Shown here in pieces: positions 44,453 through 52,978 of a stretch of 64,000 nt of DNA (its first letter is position 1; each line of letters opens with the position of its first letter). The position numbers and the translations under genes were made by a program. This DNA comes from Saprospiraceae bacterium (GTDB taxonomy: Bacteria > Bacteroidota > Bacteroidia > Chitinophagales > Saprospiraceae). The stretch covers positions 62,001-126,000 of the forward strand of contig JABDMH010000056.1 in the NCBI GenBank assembly GCA_013001595.1, written 5' to 3'. Below the pieces are notes generated by a model. The model was not told the DNA's origin. It saw only the letters and a program-made list of their open reading frames with translations, and searched no databases.

Positions 44453-45700
44453 TCATAAAATCCTGACCTCGGGAATGGGAATAACAAATTGACCTCCCCA
44501 AGATTTGATATAATCCATCTGTGCAGTGATTTCTTTAGCGAGGTTCCAGGGCAAAATCAATACATAGTCCGGTTTTGTCTCTTTGATTTTTTCAGGAGCA
44601 TATATGGGTATGTGTGTGCCAGGAAGAAAATTTCCTTGTTTATGTGGACTCCTATCTACTGTGTAATCTATGAAGTCTGTGCGAATGCCACAATAGTTGA
44701 GTAGCGTATTCCCCTTACCAGGAGCTCCATAACCAACTACCATTTTCCCTTCTCTTTTTGCATCAATCAGGAATGTAAGGAGCTTGCGTTTGGTCTCTTT
44801 TACTTTTTCTTGAAATAGTTGATAATAATCAATGGTTTCCATACCTAGAGTTCGCTCCCTTTGCAGTAGCAACTTAGCATTCTCACGGATGGGCTTACTC
44901 TGATCCTGATCGTGGCGCGCATATATACGTAATGAGCCTCCATGGGTAGACAGCTCTTCCACATCGAAAAGTGTTAGCCCATGGTGGGAAAAAATGCGAT
45001 TTACCGCACCGAAAGAGAGATACGAGAAATGCTCATGATAAATGGTATCAAATTGATTTTGTTCAATGAGCTTTTGGAGATGTGGAAACTCCATGGTAAT
45101 GACACCTTCGGGCGCCAATAATATCTTCATGCCGCCTACAAAATCATTGATGTCAGGTACATGAGCGAGCACATTATTACCAAGCAAGAGTGATGCAGGA
45201 CCGTATTTTCCCTTCAGAGATTTAGCGGTCTCTGTGCCAAAAAAACGGATTTCTGTTTGGACGCCCTTTTCAATGGCAGCCTGAGCAACACTAGCCGCAG
45301 GCTCAACTCCTAAGACGTCGATCTTCTTTTCGACAAACCACTGGAGAAGATATCCATCATTACTGGCTATTTCAACGACCAGGTCTTTACCGTTCAGCGA
45401 AAACTGTTCAGTGACCAGGTCCACATATGTTTTGGCATGTCGCAACCAGCTCTCGGAATAGGAAGAAAAATAGGCATAGTCATCAGCAAAGATTTCATCG
45501 GGTGTGGCAAATTCTTCCAATTGCACCAGCCAACAACGACCACATACATAGGCATGAAGTGGATAAAAACACTCCATGTTGTTTTTTTCGTTGGGTTTAA
45601 TGTGCTTTTGACAAAGTGGCGACATACCCAAGTCTACCACACTATGAGACAGTGTAGTGTTACAGAAGCGACAAGAAGACCTGCCAGAAATTTCAGGCAT
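44453..45700 (-). CDS. SAM-dependent sugar C-methyltransferase
   Basis: A 415-residue three-domain methyltransferase of the TylC3/NovU class, which methylates a sugar carbon next to a keto group. The N-terminal zinc-binding domain has CRFCNTTLSHSVVDLGMSPL and CGRCWLVQLEEF. The SAM fold has VVEIASNDGYLLQWF, LLGNNVLAHVPDINDFV and the ITMEFPHLQKLI stretch. The C-terminal domain contains VGYGAPGKGNTLLNYCG and TVDRSPHKQGNFLPG. A branched (C-methyl) deoxysugar is the likely product. Gap of 23 nt after the RmlC-like gene. Confidence 0.9.
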   Translation of the reverse strand: MPEISGRSSCRFCNTTLSHSVVDLGMSPLCQKHIKPNEKNNMECFYPLHAYVCGRCWLVQLEEFATPDEIFADDYAYFSSYSESWLRHAKTYVDLVTEQFSLNGKDLVVEIASNDGYLLQWFVEKKIDVLGVEPAASVAQAAIEKGVQTEIRFFGTETAKSLKGKYGPASLLLGNNVLAHVPDINDFVGGMKILLAPEGVITMEFPHLQKLIEQNQFDTIYHEHFSYLSFGAVNRIFSHHGLTLFDVEELSTHGGSLRIYARHDQDQSKPIRENAKLLLQRERTLGMETIDYYQLFQEKVKETKRKLLTFLIDAKREGKMVVGYGAPGKGNTLLNYCGIRTDFIDYTVDRSPHKQGNFLPGTHIPIYAPEKIKETKPDYVLILPWNLAKEITAQMDYIKSWGGQFVIPIPEVRIL

Positions 45701-45723
45701 TGGGTTACGGTGTTGAGGGTCTA

Positions 45724-46275
45724 TTACGTCTGAATGCCCTTAAAGGCATCACTAACAAAAGTAAGTAATTTATCTTTTTTTGAAATTGAGGATACCGGCA
45801 ATGGCCACTGAATATTAAATCGTGGATCAGCATAATGTATTCCCGATTCAGCCTCAGGGTGATAATAAGATGAATGTTGATACAACAGTTCTACATTTTC
45901 TGACAATGTCTGAAAACCATGTGCAAATCCACGCGGTATATATAAGGTCAACTCATTCAGAGCGGATAGTTCAACAGCTATATGTTGCCCCCAACTGCTG
46001 GAGTCCTTTCTGAGATCAATAATTACATCTAGGACCTTTCCACGGATACATCGCACCAATTTCACTTCTGAATGTGGAGCACGTTGATAGTGCATACCGC
46101 GAATGGTGCCTTTCATTGTTGTTTTGGAGTGATTCATCTGGACAAAAGTTGTTTCCAACCCACATGCCGCAAATTCCTTGCTACAAAATGTACGGGCAAA
46201 AGATCCGCGATGATCGGTAAAAGGCTCCATCGAGATGGTGTAGACTCCAGGAATATTCAGTTCTTCAAACTTCAT
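45724..46275 (-). CDS. rfbC: dTDP-4-dehydrorhamnose 3,5-epimerase family protein
   Basis: A 183-residue cupin of the RmlC family that epimerises 4-keto-6-deoxysugars at C3 and/or C5. GTIRGMHYQRAPHSEVKLVR includes the catalytic histidine, and VLDVIIDLRKDS and LYIPRGFAHGFQTL are typical. No rmlA, rmlB or rmlD genes are present here, so the substrate is more likely a CDP- or other sugar of this operon than dTDP-rhamnose. It overlaps the upstream epimerase by 4 nt (ATGA). Confidence 0.9.
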   Translation of the reverse strand: MKFEELNIPGVYTISMEPFTDHRGSFARTFCSKEFAACGLETTFVQMNHSKTTMKGTIRGMHYQRAPHSEVKLVRCIRGKVLDVIIDLRKDSSSWGQHIAVELSALNELTLYIPRGFAHGFQTLSENVELLYQHSSYYHPEAESGIHYADPRFNIQWPLPVSSISKKDKLLTFVSDAFKGIQT

Positions 46276-47318
46276 GTTATCAGGGCAAGATTACTATCAA
46301 TAACCTGTTGCGACAGCAGACTTTTAATGACATTGAGTCGCATGAGTTCAGAGTTGCGAAAATCTTGGTCAGCAAATCCTATGGATCTTAAGCCATCTAC
46401 CAGGTGATTTACTGTAGCTTGTAGATCATATTGAGGCTGTTGGAAGGGTGCGAGTTTTTCGAAAAGGTCGAAGTTTACTCGATAGGAGCGCTTGTCGGGT
46501 TCGGCATTTTCGTTGATAAATACTTTCACCTCAGGCAAATAATTATTGACTGCATATGCAAGATCCTTCACTTGATAATTCCATTGATTGCTTCCAGTAT
46601 TAATTGTCAAAAAAGCACCACCAGTGTCATCATTTCTTTGGATAGCCCATGCTATGGCCCTTGCCATATCCAATACATGTATTAGTGGCCGCCAGGGTGT
46701 TCCATCACTCAAGATGTCTATCTTTTTAGCCGTCACTGCACCGGCAACAAAATCATTTAGTACAAGATCTAGTCGCAGGCGTTCACTCATCCCACAAGCT
46801 GTTGCAAATCGAAGACAGGTCACCTGAAAATTAGGAGTCACGAGCTTTTCCAATTCTTCTTCTGACTTTATCTTAGATTTTGCATAGGCAGTTAAAGGAT
46901 TGAGACTGGACTTCTCCGTGCGAGGAGTATCTTCTGCTGCCCCATATACACTGCAACTGGACGCAAAGATGAACCTACGTACTCCTGATTCTTTGGCATG
47001 TTTCGCCAGGTTGAGGTTTGCTTTATAGTTGATAGCCATGGTCGGCTCCTCAAACTGATTGCCAATGGGATCATTGGATATGGCAGCTAAACTGACCACC
47101 GCATCAACATCTGTGAGAATTTCAGCTGGGAAGTTTCGAATGTCACCATAATATTGGACATCGGCGAAAGCTTCTGGAATGATGGACGGACTAGTTACAT
47201 ATTTGGCAAAATATCCAACATCATAACCTATAATTTCTGCAGTAGGATAGCGATGTTTGATCTCTCTGACTAGTCCTGGTCCAACATAACCTAGGTTTCC
47301 GGTGATCAATATTTTCAT
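46272..47318 (-). CDS. NAD-dependent nucleotide-sugar epimerase/dehydratase
   Basis: A 348-residue extended short-chain dehydrogenase. The Rossmann motif is ITGNLGYVGPGL (GxxGxxG). The catalytic tyrosine and lysine are in AYAKSK, and SSCSVYG carries the serine. ILSDGTPWRPLIHVLDMARA is typical of sugar epimerases. It could act as a 4-epimerase, reductase or possibly the missing 4,6-dehydratase; this cannot be resolved by eye. First gene of the minus-strand operon. Confidence 0.88.
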   Translation of the reverse strand: MKILITGNLGYVGPGLVREIKHRYPTAEIIGYDVGYFAKYVTSPSIIPEAFADVQYYGDIRNFPAEILTDVDAVVSLAAISNDPIGNQFEEPTMAINYKANLNLAKHAKESGVRRFIFASSCSVYGAAEDTPRTEKSSLNPLTAYAKSKIKSEEELEKLVTPNFQVTCLRFATACGMSERLRLDLVLNDFVAGAVTAKKIDILSDGTPWRPLIHVLDMARAIAWAIQRNDDTGGAFLTINTGSNQWNYQVKDLAYAVNNYLPEVKVFINENAEPDKRSYRVNFDLFEKLAPFQQPQYDLQATVNHLVDGLRSIGFADQDFRNSELMRLNVIKSLLSQQVIDSNLALIT

Positions 47319-47879
47319 GTGGCTTGCTAATGTTTACGAGCACATATTTTCTGATAGAAGATCTTCAAAAGTAGTGCACGGTCGTTATATAAAATGCTAC
47401 CATGTAGCGTTTTGAAATTGCCTGCAATCTATAAAGTTTGGAAATAACGTATATCTAAGGCTTGTCTACCATTAATACGTTTGACTGGTCGAAGAGTCCC
47501 GAAAGATACCATAATATTTTTTTTGACCATGCCGCCAACCGATTCTGATCTTGAATCGTAACCATATGGTGGATAACCGATATACTTTTTCCGTTGACCC
47601 ATAGTTACCTATTCGGGCGGGTAATTTTCTGTTGCATTTAGTTGACATTTTGATCAACAATGTCGTACCTTTCCTTCGCTTTGATGCTTTAAAGAAAGCA
47701 CGCTTTGAAACTATTATATACACACTTAAACCCGTTACCACGCCCAAATGTATCCTTCTTGAGTTTGTCATAACCCATATGAAATCTTGTCTAGGTGAAG
47801 GCCCTAGATTGTTGTACAGAGATCCGTATCTACTCCACTCAATAGGAAACAGGTAAGCTAAGTCGGGACACTCAAACCT
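47319..47879. other. Divergent intergenic region (561 bp) of the polysaccharide locus
   Basis: Lies between the nucleotide-sugar operon (minus) and the glycosyltransferase gene (plus), so it should hold both promoters. ORFs of 74 and 141 codons in it overlap each other, have odd basic composition and were judged spurious. It contains the hairpin at 47391-47413. Confidence 0.5.
47391..47413 (-). promoter_or_regulatory. 10-bp inverted repeat upstream of the nucleotide-sugar operon
   Basis: AAAATGCTAC and GTAGCGTTTT pair around a CAT loop with one G-U type mismatch. It lies 73-95 bases upstream of the first operon gene (ATG at 47318). With A's on one side and T's on the other it looks like a two-way terminator or attenuator; an operator is also possible. 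Confidence 0.4.
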
Positions 47880-49298
47880 ATGATTTCCAAAAGACAATAT
47901 TTTGTTTTTGGGAGGTTGGTATATGAATGTCTGTTACTTAACATTTGTATTCTGTTAGTACTGTTCTTGCGTAAACCAGAACTAATAGACTCCCTTCCAC
48001 AAGTATCAGGTTTTTTAAAAAATCTGTACATACTGTTGATTGCATTTAATCTTTGCTGGTTGGCCATTGTTTTATGGAATGGTGACCCAGAAGCGAGATA
48101 CAGAGGCAATCTCTCCACCAGAAGTAAGCAAGTAATACTGGAAGGATTCCTTTTTGTCGGTCTCATGTCAACGCTGGCAGTGATCTTCAAAATTGAATAT
48201 TTCAATAGGACCACCTTTCTACTTCCAATCTTGTTATTCACCTTTGGCAATATTGTGTTGCTCAAGCCCATGTTTGAATTCATGAAACGCCGGAAAAGGT
48301 ACACAGCTAATGATTATCATATCCTACTTGTCGGCAATGGCAATGGTGCAGAACATGTGCAAAACTATGCCAAGACTCACGCTCATCTGGGATATGAATT
48401 GGTTGGTGTAATCAATGATGGCCAGAGCGTGGGTGGATCAAATGGGGCAACATTTAACAATAGACTTGGTGGTTTGGATGATTTGCCTAAAATTCTTGAT
48501 CGCCAGCAAGTGGATGAAATATTCATAAGTCTGCCTCCGCAACAGGAAAGGCAGATCAAGAATGCCATTAAGGTTGCTGATCTTCGGGGAGTGCGTGTTA
48601 ATTTGGTGCCTGAAACGCCAGTCTACCTTGGACAGAATTATCGCTCATATTCGTTGGATCAAATGCCAGTCTATCAGTTGCGACAAAGTCCTCTGGATAG
48701 GTTTCAAAATTATTTGATCAAGAAGATATTTGATGTTGTTTTTGCATCGGTGGTCATCACAGTATTGTCCCCCGTATATCTAATTATTGGGCTATTGATT
48801 TACCTAGATGGCCGGGGTCCTGTACTCTACCGCCCCATACGAAAGGGTGAAGCAGGCAATTCCTTTAGATGTCTCAAATTTCGGACAATGAGCACCTGTG
48901 ATGATCCGATAAACGGCACTAGGTCCACTGAAAAAAATGATCCACGGATTACGCGCCTTGGCAGATTTTTAAGGAAGTATGATCTTGATGAGCTGCCACA
49001 ATTCTTTAATGTTTTAAAAGGTGATATGAGTGTAGTTGGTCCTCGACCACACCGGGTAAACCTGCAGTCAGACTTTCGCAGAATTGTTGATGACTATATG
49101 GTGAGGCACTACATAAAACCAGGAATTACAGGATGGGCTCAGGTAAATGGCTGGAGAGGCCCAACGACAACTCTCTTACAAAAGACAGAGCGCATCAAGC
49201 ATGACCTTTGGTACATCGAACACTGGAGCTTCTGGCTAGATGTTAAGATTGTTTTCTTGACGGCTTTTGGTAAAAAGTCACGCAAGAATGCCTTTTGA
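47880..49298 (+). CDS. Undecaprenyl-phosphate sugar phosphotransferase (WcaJ-like)
   Basis: Initiating enzyme of surface-polysaccharide synthesis: transfers a sugar-1-phosphate from a nucleotide sugar to undecaprenyl phosphate. About 472 residues. Hydrophobic segments near residues 13-28, 43-63, 84-103 and 109-127 are followed by a CoA-binding-like domain (HILLVGNGNGAEHV). After a further helix (FDVVFASVVITVLSPVYLII), the catalytic bacterial sugar transferase domain has VLYRPIRKGEAG, FRCLKFRTM, LDELPQFFNVLKGDMS and VGPRPHR. The chosen start is ATG at 47880. The sugar used is unknown; glucose or galactose is common. Confidence 0.92.
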   Translation: MISKRQYFVFGRLVYECLLLNICILLVLFLRKPELIDSLPQVSGFLKNLYILLIAFNLCWLAIVLWNGDPEARYRGNLSTRSKQVILEGFLFVGLMSTLAVIFKIEYFNRTTFLLPILLFTFGNIVLLKPMFEFMKRRKRYTANDYHILLVGNGNGAEHVQNYAKTHAHLGYELVGVINDGQSVGGSNGATFNNRLGGLDDLPKILDRQQVDEIFISLPPQQERQIKNAIKVADLRGVRVNLVPETPVYLGQNYRSYSLDQMPVYQLRQSPLDRFQNYLIKKIFDVVFASVVITVLSPVYLIIGLLIYLDGRGPVLYRPIRKGEAGNSFRCLKFRTMSTCDDPINGTRSTEKNDPRITRLGRFLRKYDLDELPQFFNVLKGDMSVVGPRPHRVNLQSDFRRIVDDYMVRHYIKPGITGWAQVNGWRGPTTTLLQKTERIKHDLWYIEHWSFWLDVKIVFLTAFGKKSRKNAF

Positions 49299-49362
49299 GG
49301 GAGTATTTGGTTGCCCTAATAGCCGAGTAGCAGATCAAATTCATTACGGTAAGGATCATCGA

Positions 49363-50061
49363 TTAATCGACATAGATTACTTTCCGTAGAAATCGAATCC
49401 CCAATGAAACCTCTAGTGCAATGTTTTTAACGCTTTGCTCTCGGAATGTTTCCTCTGTGCCGGTGAATGGATTATTGTATTGACTGGCGGGAATAAATAT
49501 TTGTCTGGAAATATCTGGACTCACCCTAAAATCAATGACACCGCCGACGAGCTCACTGAAGGGAAAATCAAATCCTCCACCAAACGAAAGTCCGTAGACG
49601 AATTTTTGAATGCCATCTTCATAGCCTCGATAGAGCTGCAGATCATGAGACACATTATATTCTCCCCTTAACGCAATTGAGTAAAATGCAGTCGTATTGC
49701 CTACTAGAAATCTGTTGCGAGCACCCAGGAGTAACGAAGCATTATTGAACTTCAATTTCAGGGTTTGTGCCTCATAGGTAATGCCAGTATTTGGATTTAC
49801 GGTTGCTCGGAGGCGGAAGGCTCTTCCCTTTACGTGGTATCCAGTCTCAGCAAAGAGGGAGCCACTACTTCCCTCGTCTTCAGTCTCCACAAAGGCCATA
49901 ATGTGGTAGGAAAAAAGGGGATCATTTCCTTGGGCACTATTCCACTTTTGGGTGCCTAGTGTCGGTCCTCCTTTTACACCAAATGCCATATGCTGTGCAC
50001 AGACAGACATAGAAATCAGTATCCCGAAAGTGAGCACAAGTATCGATTTGGAGGAAGACAT
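49363..50061 (-). CDS. PorT-like outer-membrane beta-barrel protein
   Basis: A 232-residue protein with a signal peptide (LVLTFGILISMSVCA, then QHMAFG) and an eight-strand-type barrel pattern: FGVKGGPTLGTQKW at the start, alternating strands such as SLLLGARNRFLV and FYSIALRGEYNVS, and a last strand NIALEVSLGIRFLRKVIYVD ending in a hydrophobic/aromatic pattern. It belongs to the PorT/outer-membrane-beta-barrel class common in Bacteroidota; whether it takes part in T9SS is unproven. 17 nt downstream of the glucosaminidase gene, so likely cotranscribed. Confidence 0.78.
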   Translation of the reverse strand: MSSSKSILVLTFGILISMSVCAQHMAFGVKGGPTLGTQKWNSAQGNDPLFSYHIMAFVETEDEGSSGSLFAETGYHVKGRAFRLRATVNPNTGITYEAQTLKLKFNNASLLLGARNRFLVGNTTAFYSIALRGEYNVSHDLQLYRGYEDGIQKFVYGLSFGGGFDFPFSELVGGVIDFRVSPDISRQIFIPASQYNNPFTGTEETFREQSVKNIALEVSLGIRFLRKVIYVD

Positions 50062-50078
50062 ATCTATAGCATTCTAAG

Positions 50079-51341
50079 TTAGTCTATGTACAATATTTGC
50101 CCTGGCTTAATCAAGTTGGTAGAAAGTTCATTTCGTTTCAGTAGATCTTCGACCGTTTGTTCGTACATGCCGGCAATGGCGTAGAGCGTTTCTCCCCTTT
50201 TTACTACATGCATCGATTGGGCATTCACTTTTTCCTTTGCTTTATTCTCTTTCCGCGATGATTGCTTTGTTTGAACATAGACTTGCGGCACTTTTCGAAC
50301 CTTCGGCCTGTCTTTGCTCTTAACCATCCCCCGTAACTTTATTGGCTCTCCTGCCATCGGTTCACTACCAGGATACATGCGATTTCTAGTATATAGCTTT
50401 GCCAACTTTATGCCATAAATTTGCGATATCTGGTACATGGTCTCCCCTGGTTGAACATTGTGGTATTTTCTTGATCCCCGGTAGGCTCTTTTTTTCTTGT
50501 GAAAATAAACACGTTCAGCTTGCCCCAGCTCTTGATCGTTTGAAGTCAGTTTTTCATTGTAGGCAAGGATGTTTTTAAGCGATCTGCCATATTTTTCAGC
50601 AATAATTAATGGAGTTTCGCCTGCATGCGCATACGCCATGTCCAGGCCGTTATTGCGTACAATGCCATCGATAATGGTGACTTTTTCAATAGGACGATGA
50701 CGACCGGTTGTTGTGCGAAGGTTTTTACGCTCAATGGGGCGATGCTTAAATAATACTTTTGGTTTCTCACGGGGAGTAGCGTTGGTACTTGCTAACAGAG
50801 GTCTTGGGTCGTAGTAGTCATAGGAGTAGAGCTCATAGCGCTCGATTAGGTCAATAAGTAAGACAGCGTATTTAGGATTTGTAGCATATCCCGACTCCTT
50901 TAGTCCCCAAGCCCAAGACTTATAGTCACGTTTATCCAAATTGAACAACCATCCATAGCGATAGGCTTTATTTGGGTTGGTTAAAAATGCTGAGTGAGCT
51001 ATATAAGAGGACTCAGGTGTATTAAAAACCCTAAAGCAAGACGGGATGAGTCGCCCACGGTGATCGACATCATCGTCTTTTTTATAGTAAGTGGGACCAT
51101 CCCACTCCGGGCCACATTTTATGCCAAAGAAGTTATTTGACTTGGTGGCAAGTTTACTATTTCCTGCACTCGATTCAAGTATGGCTTGGGCAAGTTTTAT
51201 GCTGGCAGGAATTCCAGTGCGATGCATTTCTTCGACAGCGATTTCCTTATACCGATCGATGAACGACGTTAAATCCGCCTGCTGAGCTTTTAGCCAAGTG
51301 CCGGTGACGATAAATAGAAGCCAGAATATGAGACGTAGCAT
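50079..51341 (-). CDS. Glucosaminidase with LysM repeats
   Basis: A 420-residue secreted peptidoglycan hydrolase. A signal peptide (LIFWLLFIVTGTWLKAQ) precedes an N-acetylglucosaminidase domain (about residues 25-165): KLAQAILESSAGNSKLATKS, NNFFGIKCGPEWDGPTYYKK, SAFLTNPNKAYRYGWLF, ESGYATNPKYAVLLIDLIE. Three LysM motifs follow: a divergent one (DMAYAHAGETPLIIAEKYGR), one near residue 295 (HNVQPGETMYQISQIYG) and one at the C-terminus (HVVKRGETLYAIAGMYE). It cleaves glycan strands of peptidoglycan and binds them through LysM. Likely cotranscribed with the PorT-like gene. Confidence 0.92.
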   Translation of the reverse strand: MLRLIFWLLFIVTGTWLKAQQADLTSFIDRYKEIAVEEMHRTGIPASIKLAQAILESSAGNSKLATKSNNFFGIKCGPEWDGPTYYKKDDDVDHRGRLIPSCFRVFNTPESSYIAHSAFLTNPNKAYRYGWLFNLDKRDYKSWAWGLKESGYATNPKYAVLLIDLIERYELYSYDYYDPRPLLASTNATPREKPKVLFKHRPIERKNLRTTTGRHRPIEKVTIIDGIVRNNGLDMAYAHAGETPLIIAEKYGRSLKNILAYNEKLTSNDQELGQAERVYFHKKKRAYRGSRKYHNVQPGETMYQISQIYGIKLAKLYTRNRMYPGSEPMAGEPIKLRGMVKSKDRPKVRKVPQVYVQTKQSSRKENKAKEKVNAQSMHVVKRGETLYAIAGMYEQTVEDLLKRNELSTNLIKPGQILYID

Positions 51342-51484
51342 ACTTAGTCAATATAAGGGAACAAATATATTAAATTAATCATTCTACTATAAAACATTGT
51401 TTAGTAATGCATTGGTACACATGTGATGAGTGTCTAATCGCAGAGCAAGCCTATTGGCAGCAAATATCGACGACTTAAAATTGG

Positions 51485-51492
51485 TAAATTTG
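51485..51492 (+). promoter_or_regulatory. Candidate -7 box (TAAATTTG) of the TPR lipoprotein gene
   Basis: Exact TAnnTTTG match 29 bases before the chosen TTG start. This gives a leader of about 15 nt. No matching -33 element is obvious. Confidence 0.4.
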
Positions 51493-51513
51493 CGCTAGTC
51501 AAATTCAAGAAAA

Positions 51514-52524
51514 TTGTCCAGTTTGTGTCACCTACCCACGTACATATGTATACTAAGCCTCATATCCCTCAATCTTATTGCCTGTCTTAGCGAGAAAAAT
51601 GAGAAGGAGCCTGATGCACCTGAATCCACCGTGATCGCTCAATTTGACCACTTAATTTCCCTCCATCCGGAATCGGCTGAATTGTATCTTCAGCGCGGTC
51701 AGGAATATTTTGCAATGTCGATGTACGTAGAGGCCATCCGAGACCTCGAGAAGGCAGTGGAGCTCGATCCAATGTTGTTTGAAACTTGGCAAACACTGGC
51801 CGATGCCTATTTGCAGAACATTCAATCTAGAAAGGCCATAGAAACGCTGGAAGAATCTGTAGAAATTTACCCCGATAGTGTGCATGCCCATCTTAAACTT
51901 GCTGAGTTTCAGCTCATCCTAAAGCAATACGATCAAGCCATGCAATCCCTAAAACGTGCACAAGAATTGGATCCAGGCAATGCCGATGCACACTTCGTTC
52001 GGGGGATGCTGCTCAAAGAAGTGGGTGATACGAGTAGGGCAATTCACCAGTTTCAATTGGCTACCCGAGAAAATCCGCAGTTGTCAGATGCATGGATTAA
52101 CATTGGTCAGCTGCTGGAAGCAGCAAAAGATCCTGAAGCCATCCGATATTTTGAAGCTGGTTTGCTGGTGGCACCTACAAATAAGGTCCTTCTGCGGGCT
52201 ATGGCTCAATATCTGGCTCGGCAGGGTGACTTTATGGGAGCTAAAGCGACTTATAGGGCTTTGTTGGCTCTTGATCCGGATGACTCTGATGCATATTATG
52301 ATCTTGGTCTGCTATACATGGAGGAAGACAGTCTCAGAGTGGCACATCAGCATTTCAATTTTGCGATAAAGACCGATCCTCAATTCGCCAGAGCATACTT
52401 TTACCTAGGGTTCACAAAAGAACAAATGCTAGATACTTCGGAAGCACTTTTTTATTATCGCCAAACAAAAAAATTGAACCCGGAAAGTCGCGATGCCACT
52501 GAAGCTATAGCAAGGTTAGAGTAA
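51514..52524 (+). CDS. TPR-repeat lipoprotein
   Basis: A 336-residue scaffold protein. The start is a TTG at 51514, chosen because it yields a lipoprotein signal with lipobox LIAC (about C24); a clear ATG does not exist upstream. Seven or eight tetratricopeptide repeats fill residues 45-335, e.g. AELYLQRGQEYFAMSMYVEA, AIRDLEKAVELDPMLFETWQ, LLALDPDDSDAYYDLGLLYM, AIKTDPQFARAYFYLGFTKE. Such proteins organise envelope complexes; no partner can be named. No cotranscribed gene is obvious before the dodecin. Confidence 0.85.
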   Translation: MSSLCHLPTYICILSLISLNLIACLSEKNEKEPDAPESTVIAQFDHLISLHPESAELYLQRGQEYFAMSMYVEAIRDLEKAVELDPMLFETWQTLADAYLQNIQSRKAIETLEESVEIYPDSVHAHLKLAEFQLILKQYDQAMQSLKRAQELDPGNADAHFVRGMLLKEVGDTSRAIHQFQLATRENPQLSDAWINIGQLLEAAKDPEAIRYFEAGLLVAPTNKVLLRAMAQYLARQGDFMGAKATYRALLALDPDDSDAYYDLGLLYMEEDSLRVAHQHFNFAIKTDPQFARAYFYLGFTKEQMLDTSEALFYYRQTKKLNPESRDATEAIARLE

Positions 52525-52585
52525 GGTGTGTGGGCAAAGTTTCGTACCTTTCTGCTTATTCATTTTTAATCACAATTACGTTATT

Positions 52586-52786
52586 ATGGCAATATTAAAA
52601 GTAATCGAAATCCTTGCAGATTCCAAGAATAGCTGGGAAGATGCAACAAGGAACGCAGTGAAGACAGCGAGCAAATCCGTAAAGAATATCCGGTCTGTAT
52701 TCATACAAAGTCAAAGTGCTACCATAGAGAATGGTAAAGTAGCTAGATTCCGGGTAAATGTTAAAATCACTTTTGAAGTGAAGTAA
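52586..52786 (+). CDS. Dodecin family flavin-binding protein
   Basis: A 66-residue protein starting at the ATG at 52586 (the frame is open from 52526). The pattern MAILKVIEILADSKNSWEDA, TASKSVKNIRSVFIQSQSA and IENGKVARFRVNVKITFEVK is a complete dodecin: one beta-alpha-beta-beta unit. Dodecins assemble into dodecameric shells that store or buffer flavin or CoA. Followed by its own terminator, so monocistronic. Confidence 0.93.
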   Translation: MAILKVIEILADSKNSWEDATRNAVKTASKSVKNIRSVFIQSQSATIENGKVARFRVNVKITFEVK

Positions 52787-52817
52787 GAACCTCCAATCAT
52801 CAAATGAAAATTTGTGG

Positions 52818-52853
52818 GACCATCTGATCGTTATCAAGATGGTCTTTTTTTTT
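52818..52853 (+). terminator. Intrinsic terminator of the dodecin gene
   Basis: GACCATCT (52818-52825) pairs perfectly with AGATGGTC (52837-52844), followed by nine T's. It lies 32 bases past the dodecin stop. Confidence 0.88.
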
Positions 52854-52978
52854 GGCAAAATGGCAAATTCTGTTGCTGCTCAATCAGGATCAATTTTTGC
52901 ACGTTGATTAAGAATTGAGGCAACGTTTCTTAAAGATTGGGTATCTATCTTTAGTAACCTACTCCAAACCGACATTGA

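Noticed and set aside
47472-47897. 141-codon minus-strand ORF in the divergent gap, and a 74-codon plus-strand ORF in the same place
   Set aside because: The two overlap each other and the 141-codon one runs into the WcaJ-like start. The composition is very basic and no domain is seen.
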